Assembly (NCBI GenBank): GCA_019136935.1
Contig: JAGVTI010000083.1
Coordinates: 1-23,849, forward strand
DNA: 23,849 nucleotides
Source: Deltaproteobacteria bacterium
Lineage (GTDB): Bacteria; Desulfobacterota; Syntrophia; Syntrophales; JAAYKM01
Direction of reading: 5' to 3'
Made by a program: the position numbers and the translations under genes. Position 1 is the stretch's first letter. Each line of letters opens with the position of its first letter. Below the pieces are notes generated by a model, which was not told the DNA's origin, did no database searches, and saw only the letters and a list, made by a program, of their open reading frames with translations. This document shows positions 7,196 to 15,809 of the stretch, one piece after another.

Positions 7196-8218
7196 CTATT
7201 GGCCATGAATCATCCCGCTCGCCTTCTCCACGTATTGCAGCGCCTCCTTCGCCATGCGGTCGAGAAGCTCCTGGCAGGAGGGGATGTCCTGGATCAACCC
7301 GAGAGACTGACCGATCATCAGCGGTGCCCGGTCCACGTCACCGGCATCCCACGCCTGCTTGATCCTCTGCCCGGAGAGAAGCGGGATCAGTTCCCGGAGA
7401 CCGCCGTGACGCTGTTCCACATCCACGATATCCTGGATCAGCTTGGATCGCAGGGCTCTGCCCTGGAAACCGACGGTCCGGCCGAAAATGGTCGTTTCCG
7501 CCTCACCCCTTCTCAACAGTTCGTGCTTGATATTATCATGGACATCGCACTCCTGGGTCGCAATGAAACGCGTCGCCATCATGACCCCCTGGGCGCCCAG
7601 TACCATCGCCGCGGCCATGGAGCGTCCATCGGCGATCCCGCCCACGGCGACCACCGGGATTTCCACCGAATCCACAACCCGCGGCGTGAGAACCATGGTG
7701 GTGACATCGTCCTTCAGGGGATGCCCGCCCGACTCGAAACCAACGGTATATACGCCGTCGTAACCCACCTTCTGGGCATGCAGGGCATGCCGCACCGACC
7801 CGACCTTGTGGAATATCTTGACGTTCGCCTTTTTCAGCATCTCGACGGTTTTCATCCCCGACGCGACATCCACGGGCATACCGGAGAATTCGATTCCCGC
7901 GACCTGCTCTTCCGCACAGACCTTGATGAATTCGTCATGCTGCGCCGTCGTAACCCTCAAAGAGGGCAGGCGGTAATACTCGCGGAACGAGGGAACGAAC
8001 GTAATATTGATCATGAACGGTTTATCCGTGAGTTTTCTCGTTTCGTGGATAGCGCTGCGGAATTCTTTCTCTGTCGAATAATTGCCCGCCGTGAGATTGC
8101 CCATCCCCCCGGCGTTGGAAATGGCCGCGCAGAATTTCGGCTTGCACAGCCACATCATGGCACCACATATAATGGGATATTGGATTCCGAACATCTCTGT
8201 GATGGCCGTTTTGAACAT
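7196..8218 (-). CDS. Nitronate monooxygenase-like / enoyl-reductase-like FMN protein
   Basis: This 340-residue FMN-binding TIM barrel belongs to the 2-nitropropane dioxygenase/NMO-FabK family. FGIQYPIICGAM (10-21) is the N-terminal flavin segment. GFESGGHP (160-167) corresponds to the GxEAGGH motif containing the catalytic histidine region, and VAVGGIADGR (190-199) with GVMMATRF (211-218) forms the FMN phosphate site. The ATG at 8218 has AGGAGA seven nt upstream and is preferred over an in-frame GTG at 8236. It probably oxidises nitronates or reduces an enoyl or other substrate in the cytoplasm. The substrate cannot be told from sequence. It stands alone, 104 nt from tatD. Confidence 0.88.
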   Translation of the reverse strand: MFKTAITEMFGIQYPIICGAMMWLCKPKFCAAISNAGGMGNLTAGNYSTEKEFRSAIHETRKLTDKPFMINITFVPSFREYYRLPSLRVTTAQHDEFIKVCAEEQVAGIEFSGMPVDVASGMKTVEMLKKANVKIFHKVGSVRHALHAQKVGYDGVYTVGFESGGHPLKDDVTTMVLTPRVVDSVEIPVVAVGGIADGRSMAAAMVLGAQGVMMATRFIATQECDVHDNIKHELLRRGEAETTIFGRTVGFQGRALRSKLIQDIVDVEQRHGGLRELIPLLSGQRIKQAWDAGDVDRAPLMIGQSLGLIQDIPSCQELLDRMAKEALQYVEKASGMIHGQ

Positions 8219-8383
8219 GAACGAGTCTCCTTTCACATATCACTTCTTTATATTCGATATTCTTAATATCAATCAGGAAGGGATAAATCCTGTAAAGGCT
8301 ATATCACAATTTCCGCCGGTCCGGCAATCACAAATAGCGGAAAGGCGCCTTGCCGGCCGTACCGGATGCGCCCCTCTTTCCCG

Positions 8384-8420
8384 CAAAAAAAGCCCCCCGG
8401 CCTTGCATGCCGGAGGGCTC
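8384..8420 (-). terminator. Strong intrinsic terminator after the ferritin-like gene
   Basis: On the minus strand AGCCCTCCGGC and GCCGGGGGGCT (8409-8419 region with 8391-8402) form an 11-bp GC-rich stem with one mismatch around ATGCAAG. It is followed by seven T (8385-8391). It lies 37 nt downstream of the ferritin-like stop and closes that single-gene transcript. Confidence 0.88.
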
Positions 8421-8456
8421 CATACGGTTGAGGGAGTTGACCGGGATCTGTTTTCT

Positions 8457-8978
8457 CTACCAGTGCCCCCGGGTCATCTCCTTCTGGTGATAGTAGAGCT
8501 GCGGATTTTCCATGAAAGCCAGAGAATCCGTGATGCTCAGGAAGTGCTCCGTCTCCTCGTTGACCAGGAGCATATAAAACTTTTTCTCCATGGGATCGGT
8601 CGCCGCGGCGGCATTGGCCTGGTAGTACTTGATTCCCTCCTCCTCGAAGCTTAAGGCCGTCTTGAGCGCTTCGATGTCATCGGCGGTCCCCTTTTCCTTC
8701 TCCTTGCTGTGCGCGAGGGCCTCGGCAAAGATATTGGCGGGCACGTCCCGGGGCTCGGAAGCCGCCGCTTTCTCCGGCCACTTTCCCGACGCCTCCAGCG
8801 TTTTATACAGTTCCTGGAATTTCCGGATATGAGATTCCTCCGCGCGGATCAGAAATTCGAACATCCACTTTCCCATCTCGTTTTTCGTCTCTTTCAGGCA
8901 TTTCTCGTAAAATTTCTTCCCGTCCTCTTCCATTTTCAGTGCGCGTTTCAACGCTTCAAGCCGGCTGTCGCTCATCAT
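8457..8978 (-). CDS. Ferritin-like / rubrerythrin-type diiron protein without rubredoxin domain
   Basis: This 173-residue, mostly helical protein has two half-sites typical of ferritin-like diiron proteins. The first is E17/E18 (MEEDGKKFYE) with ExxH at E47-H50 (AEESHIRKF). The second is FEEEGIKYY (111-119) with ExxH at E142-H145 (EETEHFL). Rubrerythrin relatives reduce peroxide or store iron in the cytoplasm of anaerobes. No CxxC rubredoxin domain is present, so electrons must come from another protein or the role is iron binding. Two ATGs in tandem (8978, 8975) follow AGGAGG. It has its own promoter candidates and terminator, so it is probably monocistronic. Confidence 0.88.
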   Translation of the reverse strand: MMSDSRLEALKRALKMEEDGKKFYEKCLKETKNEMGKWMFEFLIRAEESHIRKFQELYKTLEASGKWPEKAAASEPRDVPANIFAEALAHSKEKEKGTADDIEALKTALSFEEEGIKYYQANAAAATDPMEKKFYMLLVNEETEHFLSITDSLAFMENPQLYYHQKEMTRGHW

Positions 8979-9024
8979 ACGCCTCCTTCGTCATCGGTTA
9001 TGTTTGAAAACCTTCTTTATCCCC

Positions 9025-9100
9025 ACTGTATCGCGAGGGAAACAACCTTCAACACGCCGCAAACAGTTCAAATTTAGGTTCCCAATCCGGATTCGTCAAG
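9025..9100 (-). promoter_or_regulatory. Two candidate sigma-70 promoters for the ferritin-like gene
   Basis: On the minus strand, TTGACG (9095-9100) and TAAATT (9072-9077) are spaced 17 bp. Nearer the gene, TTGAAG (9047-9052) and TACAGT (9025-9030) are spaced 16 bp. Either could drive the gene starting at 8978. The upstream pair also overlaps a short palindrome (TTCGTC-AA-GACGAA, 9092-9105). Which one is used cannot be decided from sequence. Confidence 0.45.
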
Positions 9101-9117
9101 ACGAAACACCCTTTTTT

Positions 9118-11589
9118 TTATATCGGGAACCGTCTTAACCGGAGGGAATTGGTAACCACGGAAACGGAACTCAGGGCCATGGCCGCCGCCGCGAATTCGG
9201 GATTCAGAAGCAGGCCAAAAAAGGGATAAAGCACTCCGGCCGCAATCGGAATTCCGACAACGTTATAGATAAACGCCCAAAACAGATTCTGGCGGATGAC
9301 CTTGAGGGTGTTCAGGGACAAGCGGATGGCCGCGGGGACCATGGTCAGGTCGTCCCGGATGAGGGTGATATCGCCGGCCTCCATGGCCACATCGGTTCCC
9401 GCCCCCAGGGCGATGCCGATATCGGCCGCCGCCAGGGCCGGGGCATCGTTGATCCCGTCACCGACCATGGCCACAACCTGCCCTTCCTCCTGCAGGCGTT
9501 TCACCGCCGCCGCCTTGTCGGCGGGCAGGACATCGGCCATCACCTGCTCAATGTCCAGGGCTCGCCCGACAGCCCTTGCCGTCGGCAGATGGTCTCCCGT
9601 CAGCATCACGACCTTCAATCCCATCCGCTTCAACGAGCGGACCGCCTGTTTCGCCGTTTCCCGCGGCAGATCGGCGAAACAGATCAGGCCCATCATCCGG
9701 CCCTCCCGGGCGACAAAAACACAGGTTTCACCACCGCCGGTCCGGGCTTTCACTTCCCCTTCCAAATCGCCGAGCAGGATACCGGATTCCTCCATGAACC
9801 TTGCATTTCCCACCAGGCATTCCTGCCCGCCGATCGTCGCCTTCACCCCCTTTCCCGCAACGGCCTCGAAACGCTCAACCGGTTGCGGTTCCAGGCCCCT
9901 GGCACGGGCCTCGCTGACGATCGCCTGCCCCAGGGGATGCTCCGACACCGTCTCGGCGGACAGGGCCGTCTGCAGAACGCCGTCCTCGGAAGCATCTTCC
10001 ATCGGAATAATATCCCGGATCATGGGCTCACCCCGGGTCAGGGTCCCCGTCTTGTCGAAGACCACCGTCGTTAAGCGATGGGCCTTCTCCAGGGTTTCTC
10101 CTCCCTTGATCAGAATCCCCCGCTCGGCGCCGATACCCGTCCCGACCATGACGGCTGTGGGCGTGGCCAATCCCAGGGCGCAGGGACAGGCGATCACCAG
10201 AACGGAAACGAAATTCAGGAGCGCCCTGCTGAACGAGGCGTCCGGAACGAGAAAATACCAGACCAGAAAGGTGATCAGGCCGATGATAAAAACGACGGGA
10301 ACAAAAACAGCGGCAATCCGGTCGGCCAGGCGCTGTACCGGTGCCTTGGAACCCTGGGCCTCCTCGACGAGATGAACGATCTGCCCCAGAACCGTCTCGG
10401 CGCCCACCCCCGTCGCCTGAAATTGAAAGCTCCCGGATTTGTTCAAGGTCGCGGCGAAAACCTTGCTCCCCGCATTTTTGAGGACGGGCATGCTCTCACC
10501 CGTCAGCATGGATTCGTCGACGGTGGACTCGCCGGAAAGGACAACGCCGTCCGTCGGAATTTTTTCTCCCGGCCGGATCACGACCAGTTCGCCCCTGACC
10601 AGATCCTCCACGGGAACGTCCTTTTCAACCCCGTCCCGGATGATCCGGGCGAATTTGGGTCTCAGGTCCATCAACCTCCGGATGGCCTGGGACGTTCTGC
10701 CTTTCGCCCTCGCCTCCAGGAAACGACCGAGGAGAATGAGGGTCACGATCATGGCCGCTCCGTCGTAATAGACATGGGGCATCAGATCCGCCTGGGTGAA
10801 GAAACCGGGAAACACGGTGGCGGCCACGGAGTAACCGTAGGCGGAAAGGGCCCCCACGGCCACCAGGGTGTTCATATCGCTCGTTCCCTTCTTCGCCGCT
10901 TTATAGGCGCCGGCGAGAAAGCGCTCACCGACCCAGAAGACAACGGGCGTCGTCAGGATCAACAGGATGTAAAGGAGGACCGGCCTGGGAATCGACGCCA
11001 GGGGGGGAAACCAGTGCTGCATGGAACCCACGAAGACCAGGACGCTCAGGACCGCCCCGACCGAAACCCGCTTTTTCAGGTCCCTGATCTCGCGCTCACG
11101 GGCCTGGGCAATCGGGTCTTCCCCCATTTCGTCCGGGATGCCCAGGTATTCATACCCGCTGTCCCGGATCACCCGTTTGACTTCGTCCACGCCGCCCCAC
11201 GCAGCCGGATCATAGACGATCGAAGCCCTTGCCGTGGCGAGATTGACGTTCACGTCCCGCACTCCCGCCACCTCCCCGACGGCCTGTTCCACCCGGCGGA
11301 CACAGGCCGCACAGGTCATCCCGCCCACGGAGACGGTCAGTTTCCGCAAACCCGCCGGAGGCGTTTCTTCCACTTTCAGGACATCGTAGCCGATTTCCTC
11401 CACCGCCTTGACCAGCCGGGAAACATCCGTTGCCGCCGGATCGAATTCCACCGTGGCCTTCTCCGCCAGGAGGTTGACCGATGCCTCCTTTACCCCGGGC
11501 CGGCTCTTGAGACCTTCCTCCAAGCGGTGCACGCAGGAGGCGCAATGAAGGCCGCCGACATCGAGCACGACCTTCTCAGGCGACATCAT
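9118..11589 (-). CDS. copA: Copper-translocating P1B-type ATPase
   Basis: This 823-residue inner-membrane pump exports Cu(I). Two N-terminal HMA domains carry GLHCASC (C16, C19) and GMTCAACV (C93, C96). Eight membrane segments run from about 175 to 812. TGES (363-366) is the actuator, CPC (468-470) the transmembrane copper site, DKTGTLT (512-518) the phosphorylation loop with D512, SEHPLG (549-554) the nucleotide histidine, and GDGINDAP (710-717) the hinge. Y775/N776 and M804/S807/S808 in the last two helices match the Cu(I)-specific subgroup. The start is the ATG at 11589 (or the adjacent one at 11586) inside the end of copZ, overlapping it by 14 nt, so translation is coupled. No copper regulator gene is visible nearby. 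Confidence 0.97.
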   Translation of the reverse strand: MMSPEKVVLDVGGLHCASCVHRLEEGLKSRPGVKEASVNLLAEKATVEFDPAATDVSRLVKAVEEIGYDVLKVEETPPAGLRKLTVSVGGMTCAACVRRVEQAVGEVAGVRDVNVNLATARASIVYDPAAWGGVDEVKRVIRDSGYEYLGIPDEMGEDPIAQAREREIRDLKKRVSVGAVLSVLVFVGSMQHWFPPLASIPRPVLLYILLILTTPVVFWVGERFLAGAYKAAKKGTSDMNTLVAVGALSAYGYSVAATVFPGFFTQADLMPHVYYDGAAMIVTLILLGRFLEARAKGRTSQAIRRLMDLRPKFARIIRDGVEKDVPVEDLVRGELVVIRPGEKIPTDGVVLSGESTVDESMLTGESMPVLKNAGSKVFAATLNKSGSFQFQATGVGAETVLGQIVHLVEEAQGSKAPVQRLADRIAAVFVPVVFIIGLITFLVWYFLVPDASFSRALLNFVSVLVIACPCALGLATPTAVMVGTGIGAERGILIKGGETLEKAHRLTTVVFDKTGTLTRGEPMIRDIIPMEDASEDGVLQTALSAETVSEHPLGQAIVSEARARGLEPQPVERFEAVAGKGVKATIGGQECLVGNARFMEESGILLGDLEGEVKARTGGGETCVFVAREGRMMGLICFADLPRETAKQAVRSLKRMGLKVVMLTGDHLPTARAVGRALDIEQVMADVLPADKAAAVKRLQEEGQVVAMVGDGINDAPALAAADIGIALGAGTDVAMEAGDITLIRDDLTMVPAAIRLSLNTLKVIRQNLFWAFIYNVVGIPIAAGVLYPFFGLLLNPEFAAAAMALSSVSVVTNSLRLRRFPI

Positions 11590-11773
11590 AACCCGCCTTT
11601 CTGACCGCCGCGACAATCGTTTCCATCTCCACCGGCTTCGTTTCTTCAAAGGTCGCTTTCCCCGTTTCCAGGTCCACCTCGACGCGGGTCAGACCTTCGA
11701 TGCCGTTCAACGCCCTGGTTACCGCCATGACACAGTGCTGACAGGACATACCCTTGATCGTGATGCTTTTCAT
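11576..11773 (-). CDS. copZ: Copper chaperone CopZ-like HMA-domain protein
   Basis: This 65-residue single heavy-metal-associated domain has GMSCQHC (C11, C14) in the first loop and a beta-alpha-beta-beta-alpha-beta pattern ending in RKAGYDVA. It should carry Cu(I) in the cytoplasm and deliver it to the HMA domains or membrane entry site of CopA, encoded next. The ATG at 11773 has an AGGAGG five nt upstream; longer in-frame starts up to 11836 lack such a site and add residues foreign to the family. It overlaps the copA start. Confidence 0.94.
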   Translation of the reverse strand: MKSITIKGMSCQHCVMAVTRALNGIEGLTRVEVDLETGKATFEETKPVEMETIVAAVRKAGYDVA

Positions 11774-11863
11774 CGTTCCCTCCTTTTGAAATGAATGCCT
11801 TGAAACCGTTCTTTCCCAGTGTTTTTCAAATTTCACAACTCGATTATTTCATTGAAAAAATAT

Positions 11864-11892
11864 TTGAATTGAACGGATTAAGTTGCTATGAT
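11864..11892 (+). promoter_or_regulatory. Near-consensus sigma-70 promoter for the metallo-hydrolase gene
   Basis: TTGAAT (11864-11869) and TATGAT (11887-11892) are separated by exactly 17 bp in an AT-rich stretch. Transcription would begin near 11899, leaving a leader of about 110 nt before the gene at 12010. That leader contains two inverted repeats and a possible short leader ORF. It is divergent from copZ. Confidence 0.65.
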
Positions 11893-11900
11893 CGGCACGC

Positions 11901-11941
11901 TTTGCCACCTCGGCAAATATAATCACAATCTTGAAGATTGT
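11901..11941. repeat. Two adjacent inverted repeats in the metallo-hydrolase leader
   Basis: TTTGCC and GGCAAA (11901-11906 with 11912-11917) form a 6-bp inverted repeat with a 5-nt centre. Eight bases on, ACAATCTT-G-AAGATTGT (11925-11941) is a perfect 17-bp odd palindrome. Both lie just downstream of the predicted start of transcription, a usual place for a repressor operator or an RNA hairpin. Confidence 0.6.
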
Positions 11942-11971
11942 ACAGTTCACCTCCTGGGGGGAATTTTCAGC

Positions 11972-12013
11972 ATGAACCGTTTTCGCACCTATTGCAGAGC
12001 GACCTTGCCATGA
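11972..12013 (+). CDS. Possible 13-residue leader peptide overlapping the metallo-hydrolase start
   Basis: ATG at 11972 follows a G6 tract about 10 nt upstream and encodes MNRFRTYCRATLP. The stop codon TGA at 12011-12013 overlaps the next gene's ATG (12010) as ATGA. This geometry is typical of translational coupling and would explain the lack of a clear ribosome-binding site directly before 12010. It is too short for coding statistics, so it remains a suggestion. Confidence 0.3.
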   Translation: MNRFRTYCRATLP

Positions 12014-12849
12014 TCATACGATGCTGGGGCGCCAGGGGGTCCATTCCGGTCAGCGGCAAGGAATATCTACGCTACGGCGGAGACACGACCTGCATCGAAG
12101 TCCGGTCAAAACACGGCGACATCATTATCATCGACGCGGGTTCCGGCATCCGCCGGCTCGGGGGGCGTCTGGCCGCCGAAGAAAAACGGGATTCGACCCT
12201 TATTCTGACCCACTCCCACTGGGACCACGTGATGGGCTTTCCCTCTTTCAAACCCCTGTATCACCGTTCAACCCGGATGGATGTATACGGCTGCCCCCAC
12301 GCCCAGAAAGCAACCCGGGAAATCCTCGCCGACATCATGGGACCGCCCCACTTTCCCGTCCACGTGGACGATGTCAGGGCGCAGATCAACTTTCACGAAT
12401 TCTGTGACAAACGTTTTTCCGTCAATTCCATCCTCATCGATCCGATCCCCCTGAGCCACCCGAACCAGGGCCTGGGGTACCGTTTCACGGAAGACGGAAA
12501 ATCATTTGTATTTCTGACGGACAACGAACTCACCTACCGGCACGAGGGAGGATGCGATTACCGGGATTACCTCGCCTTTTCAAAGAACGCGGATCTCCTC
12601 GTCCATGACGCGGAATACACGGAAGCGGACTACCCGAAAACGCGGGGCTGGGGACATTCGGTCTACAAAGACGCCCTGCGCCTGGCGATCGAGGCGGGCG
12701 CCCGGCGTTTCGGTCTTTTTCATCACGACCCGGAACGATTCGACCGGGGAGTGGACCGCATGGTTCAGGAATGCCGGCGCATCGTCCGGGAACGGAACGT
12801 TCCCCTTGAATGCTTCGCCCTCCACCAGGACATGGAAATGATTCTTTAA
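12010..12849 (+). CDS. Metallo-beta-lactamase-fold hydrolase (PhnP/phosphodiesterase-like)
   Basis: This 279-residue protein begins with the CWGARGSIP block common to a group of MBL-fold phosphodiesterase-like enzymes. The zinc motif THSHWDH supplies H68, H70, D72 and H73. Later ligands are probably the His in LSHPNQG, the Asp in LVHDAEY and a His in LFHHDP. No signal peptide is present, so it acts in the cytoplasm. Relatives are variously described as cyclic-nucleotide phosphodiesterases or nucleases; I cannot name the substrate. An in-frame ATG at 11938 would add residues not resembling the family, so 12010 is chosen. It converges with the YgiQ-type gene and their stop codons overlap by four bases. 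Confidence 0.87.
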   Translation: MIIRCWGARGSIPVSGKEYLRYGGDTTCIEVRSKHGDIIIIDAGSGIRRLGGRLAAEEKRDSTLILTHSHWDHVMGFPSFKPLYHRSTRMDVYGCPHAQKATREILADIMGPPHFPVHVDDVRAQINFHEFCDKRFSVNSILIDPIPLSHPNQGLGYRFTEDGKSFVFLTDNELTYRHEGGCDYRDYLAFSKNADLLVHDAEYTEADYPKTRGWGHSVYKDALRLAIEAGARRFGLFHHDPERFDRGVDRMVQECRRIVRERNVPLECFALHQDMEMIL

Positions 12850-14588
12850 CCCCGGCCCGCTTTCTTCCGGAAACGCCTTTCCGCCTTTCCGGAATCCCTC
12901 CCGTGATCCGCGACCAGCAGGTTCTTCTGCCTCTCCTTTCCCGAAATGCTCTTTTCCACGAAAATGCCTTTCCCGGTAAAGGGGTCCTTTTCCGCATAGT
13001 ACATCACGCTCGAATAAGTGGACGGCAGGGGCGTGAAAATCTGGACCTGCTCCGGCCGAATCTTGAGCTCCCGCTTCACAAAGGAGCGAAGGGCATCCAT
13101 ATCCCCATTCCGGCATCCCGGATGGGCCGCGATAAAATAGTAGGTCAGGAACTGTTTGTTCCGGAGGCGCCGGTTCAACCGGTCAAAGGCCTCCTTGAAG
13201 CGGAGGAGTTGCCCGTTCGCCGGTTTTTTCATCAGGGCCAGCACAGGATCCACCGTGTGTTCGGGGGCCACTTTCATTTGCCCCGACGTATGATGCCGGA
13301 TGACCTCTTCGAGGTAGGCCATGCCGCCCTTTTTATCCTGAAGGAGCAGATCGTAACGGATCCCGGAGGCGACAAAAACCTTTTTCACCCCCTTGATCCT
13401 CCTGATTTTCAAAAGCAGAACCCGCTGCCGGTCGTGATCGACCGGCAACCGGCTGCATACCTGCGGATACAGGCATCGTTTTTCCCTGCAGCATCCCCGC
13501 TGAAGTTTTCTCGCGCATTCGAACCCGTACATGTTCGCCGTCGGACCGCCGACATCGCTGATATACCCTTTGAATTGGGGATGAGCGCACAGCCGCCTTG
13601 CCTCCGCCAGGATGGAGGATTCGCTCCGCCATTGGACGGTTCGGCCCTGATGGACGGCGATGGAACAGAAGCTGCACTCCCCGTAGCAGCCCCGGTGGCT
13701 CGGAATGGAAAACCGAATCGTCTCCAGGGCCTTGACCGGCCCCTGGCCTTTGTAGAAAGGATGGACATCCCCCATGAAGGGCAGTTCATGGACGGCATCC
13801 AGCTCGGCCTGAGAAAGAGGGAGGGGAGGAGGATTCTGAACCAGGTGGCGTCCGTCCTGTTTCTGACAGAGTCCCTGGGCGGTCCGGGGATCGCTGTGAT
13901 CGTAAAACAGGCGGAACATGCGTACAAAGGCGTCCCGGCTGGAGGTAACCTCTTCGAAAGAGGGCAACGCCAGGTAGTCCGGCCGCCCTTCCTTGGCCAG
14001 GTAGCAGAGTCCCCGGATATCCCGGGGGTCTTTTCCAGAGCGGAACGCTTCCGCGAGCTCCAGGACGCTTTTGTCGGCCATGCCATAGAGCAGGAACTCC
14101 GCCGGGGCGTCGCAGAGAACCGATCGACGCACCCGGTCGGACCAGTAATCGTAGTGGGCGATGCGCCGGAGGCTGGCTTCGAGCCCTCCCAAAACGATCG
14201 GGGCCTTATGGCCCGGAAGAGAGCGGATTAAATTCGTATAGGAGATCAGGGCACGGTCGGGACGTTTCACGTTTTTGCCGCCCGGGGTAAAATCGTCCCG
14301 GTTCCGCCTCTTCTTCGTCGCCGTGTAATTGGCGACCATGGAATCGAGGCACCCCGCCGTCACCCCCCAGAACAGGGCGGGCTTTCCCAGCCGCCGGATA
14401 TCCCCGTTGCTCCGCACATCCGGCTGGGCGACGACGCCCACACGAAACCCGGCATCAACGAGGATATGGCCGATTACGGCCACGCCGACAAAGGGGCTGT
14501 CGATATAGGCGTCACCCGTTACCAGGATGATATCCAGCTCTTCCCAGCCTTGCTCTTTCAGTTCTTCAGGGGTTGTGGGAAGAAACAT
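12846..14588 (-). CDS. YgiQ family radical SAM protein
   Basis: This 580-residue protein has an N-terminal cobalamin-binding-like region (DIILVTGDAYIDSPFVGVA near 19-37) and a radical SAM core whose cluster motif is CX3CX2C: C301, C305, C308 in RGCYGECSFC. The C-terminal third includes KVAPEHT and an IFTPLPSTYSSVMYY segment typical of YgiQ. The family is widespread and conserved, but its reaction is not established. Length is a little under the usual 600-750 residues, with a short basic tail after residue 550. It follows wrbA with an 86-nt gap that contains a GC-rich hairpin without a T run, so readthrough from wrbA is possible. Confidence 0.92.
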   Translation of the reverse strand: MFLPTTPEELKEQGWEELDIILVTGDAYIDSPFVGVAVIGHILVDAGFRVGVVAQPDVRSNGDIRRLGKPALFWGVTAGCLDSMVANYTATKKRRNRDDFTPGGKNVKRPDRALISYTNLIRSLPGHKAPIVLGGLEASLRRIAHYDYWSDRVRRSVLCDAPAEFLLYGMADKSVLELAEAFRSGKDPRDIRGLCYLAKEGRPDYLALPSFEEVTSSRDAFVRMFRLFYDHSDPRTAQGLCQKQDGRHLVQNPPPLPLSQAELDAVHELPFMGDVHPFYKGQGPVKALETIRFSIPSHRGCYGECSFCSIAVHQGRTVQWRSESSILAEARRLCAHPQFKGYISDVGGPTANMYGFECARKLQRGCCREKRCLYPQVCSRLPVDHDRQRVLLLKIRRIKGVKKVFVASGIRYDLLLQDKKGGMAYLEEVIRHHTSGQMKVAPEHTVDPVLALMKKPANGQLLRFKEAFDRLNRRLRNKQFLTYYFIAAHPGCRNGDMDALRSFVKRELKIRPEQVQIFTPLPSTYSSVMYYAEKDPFTGKGIFVEKSISGKERQKNLLVADHGRDSGKAERRFRKKAGRG

Positions 14589-14674
14589 GAATCGTTCAAC
14601 TCACTGATGTTTTTCAATTTTTCAATTCATTCCTGACGCCCTGAGGGGCATTTCCCCCGAGGGGCGCACCCGGC

Positions 14675-15286
14675 TCAGCCGACCAGCCTGGCGGTAATGG
14701 CCGCCACATGCCGGCCCTGATAACGTGCCCCGGCCAGTTCCTGCTCGATCGGAACCCTCGCTCCCGTGTTGCCCGCAATCGTCGAGGCCCCGTAGGGGGA
14801 ACACCCGGCCACGACGTCCGTCTGGGTTTGCCCGGTAAACGTATAGGGCAGGCCGACAAGAATCATCCCATGGTGAAGAAGGGTCGTGTGGACACTGAGG
14901 ATCGTCGATTCCTGTCCCCCGTGCTGCGTGCCGGAGCTTGTGAAAACACTTCCCACCTTGCCGACCAGGGCTCCCTTCGCCCAGAGACCGCCCGTCCCGT
15001 CCAGGAACTGGCGCATCTGGCCGCACATGTTTCCGAACCGGGTCGGCGTTCCGAAAATGACGGCATCCGCCGTGGCCAACTCTTCCACGCTGCAGACCGG
15101 AACGTGGGAAAAGGCCTGCTGGGCCTCGAACGCCCCGATTTTTTTGAGCAGTTCCTCGGAAAGCGTCTCGGGAACGCGTGCCAGGGACACTTCGGCGCCG
15201 GCGACTTCTCCCGCCCCCTGTGCCACGGCTTCGGCCATGCGATAGATATGGCCGTAGGCGGAATAGAATACGATTAAAACCTTCAT
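14675..15286 (-). CDS. wrbA: NAD(P)H:quinone oxidoreductase, WrbA type
   Basis: This 203-residue flavodoxin-like protein reduces quinones by two electrons, avoiding semiquinone radicals. N-terminal [18 protein letters not shown] (3-20) is the FMN phosphate loop. [18 protein letters not shown] (about 80-97) is the WrbA family signature, and [10 protein letters not shown] (about 115-124) binds the flavin ring. The ATG at 15286 has AGGAGG upstream; an in-frame ATG ten codons earlier precedes that site and is rejected. It lies between the b561-like gene and the YgiQ gene, all on the same strand. Confidence 0.94.
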   Translation of the reverse strand: MKVLIVFYSAYGHIYRMAEAVAQGAGEVAGAEVSLARVPETLSEELLKKIGAFEAQQAFSHVPVCSVEELATADAVIFGTPTRFGNMCGQMRQFLDGTGGLWAKGALVGKVGSVFTSSGTQHGGQESTILSVHTTLLHHGMILVGLPYTFTGQTQTDVVAGCSPYGASTIAGNTGARVPIEQELAGARYQGRHVAAITARLVG

Positions 15287-15353
15287 GGATCTTTCCCTCC
15301 TTTCATAACCGGACAAACCCGGCCCGTCGATCCCCCCCCGATAAAGCCGGAAT

Positions 15354-15761
15354 TTAAAAAAACGGAATCATCCCTGCAGTCACCGCCCCGGTCGCAACGG
15401 CCGCCAACGACAAAACCGCCGCGGGTCGCCCCATGACGCGGTGAATCATCCGCATACGCTTTTTATTTTTGACCCGGGCCTGGAGAAATCCCACCACAAG
15501 CGTCGCCGCCATGAGCACGATCAATACGGCACCCAGCCAGGTATGGGGAACGGACAAATGACCGCCCCCCGAGAGTTCCACCATCAGGACCGCAGCCACG
15601 GCACCGGCCACGAAAAAGATTGCGGACAGGACCTCCTGCCTTTTATGAAGGCGAAACCACCCCATCTTTTTCTTCAGATACCGAACCGTAATCACTCCCC
15701 CCGCAAGAAGAAGGAAACCCAGAGACATCAACGTCATGTGGATGAAAAAGAATGTTTCCAT
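15354..15761 (-). CDS. Small four-helix membrane protein, cytochrome b561-like
   Basis: These 135 residues form four hydrophobic segments (about 4-26, 43-62, 72-94, 112-133) joined by short, positively charged loops. Histidines fall where a b561 core places heme ligands: H8 (FFIHMTLM), H39 (RLHKRQE), H73 (VPHTWLG) and H107 (MIHRVMG); H68 is an extra one. The HxxxQ, HxxLG-like and HRxxG contexts resemble b561 and DOMON-b561 proteins, which pass electrons across membranes through two hemes. I did not confirm this by alignment, so an uncharacterised membrane family is the alternative. It sits 48 nt after a secreted metal-site-like protein and 67 nt before wrbA, compatible with a redox operon. 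Confidence 0.7.
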   Translation of the reverse strand: METFFFIHMTLMSLGFLLLAGGVITVRYLKKKMGWFRLHKRQEVLSAIFFVAGAVAAVLMVELSGGGHLSVPHTWLGAVLIVLMAATLVVGFLQARVKNKKRMRMIHRVMGRPAAVLSLAAVATGAVTAGMIPFF

Positions 15762-15809
15762 GGAAGCCTGCTTTCTTTGGAAATGGAGCCGTCCCGGCCT
15801 TTCTGTTCA

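Noticed and set aside
10078..11604. A 508-codon open frame on the plus strand opposite copA
   Set aside because: It is the antisense shadow of the strongly conserved P-type ATPase and has no recognisable domain.
14630..14670. GC-rich hairpin between wrbA and the YgiQ gene
   Set aside because: Stem interrupted by an internal loop and no T tract, so not called as a terminator.
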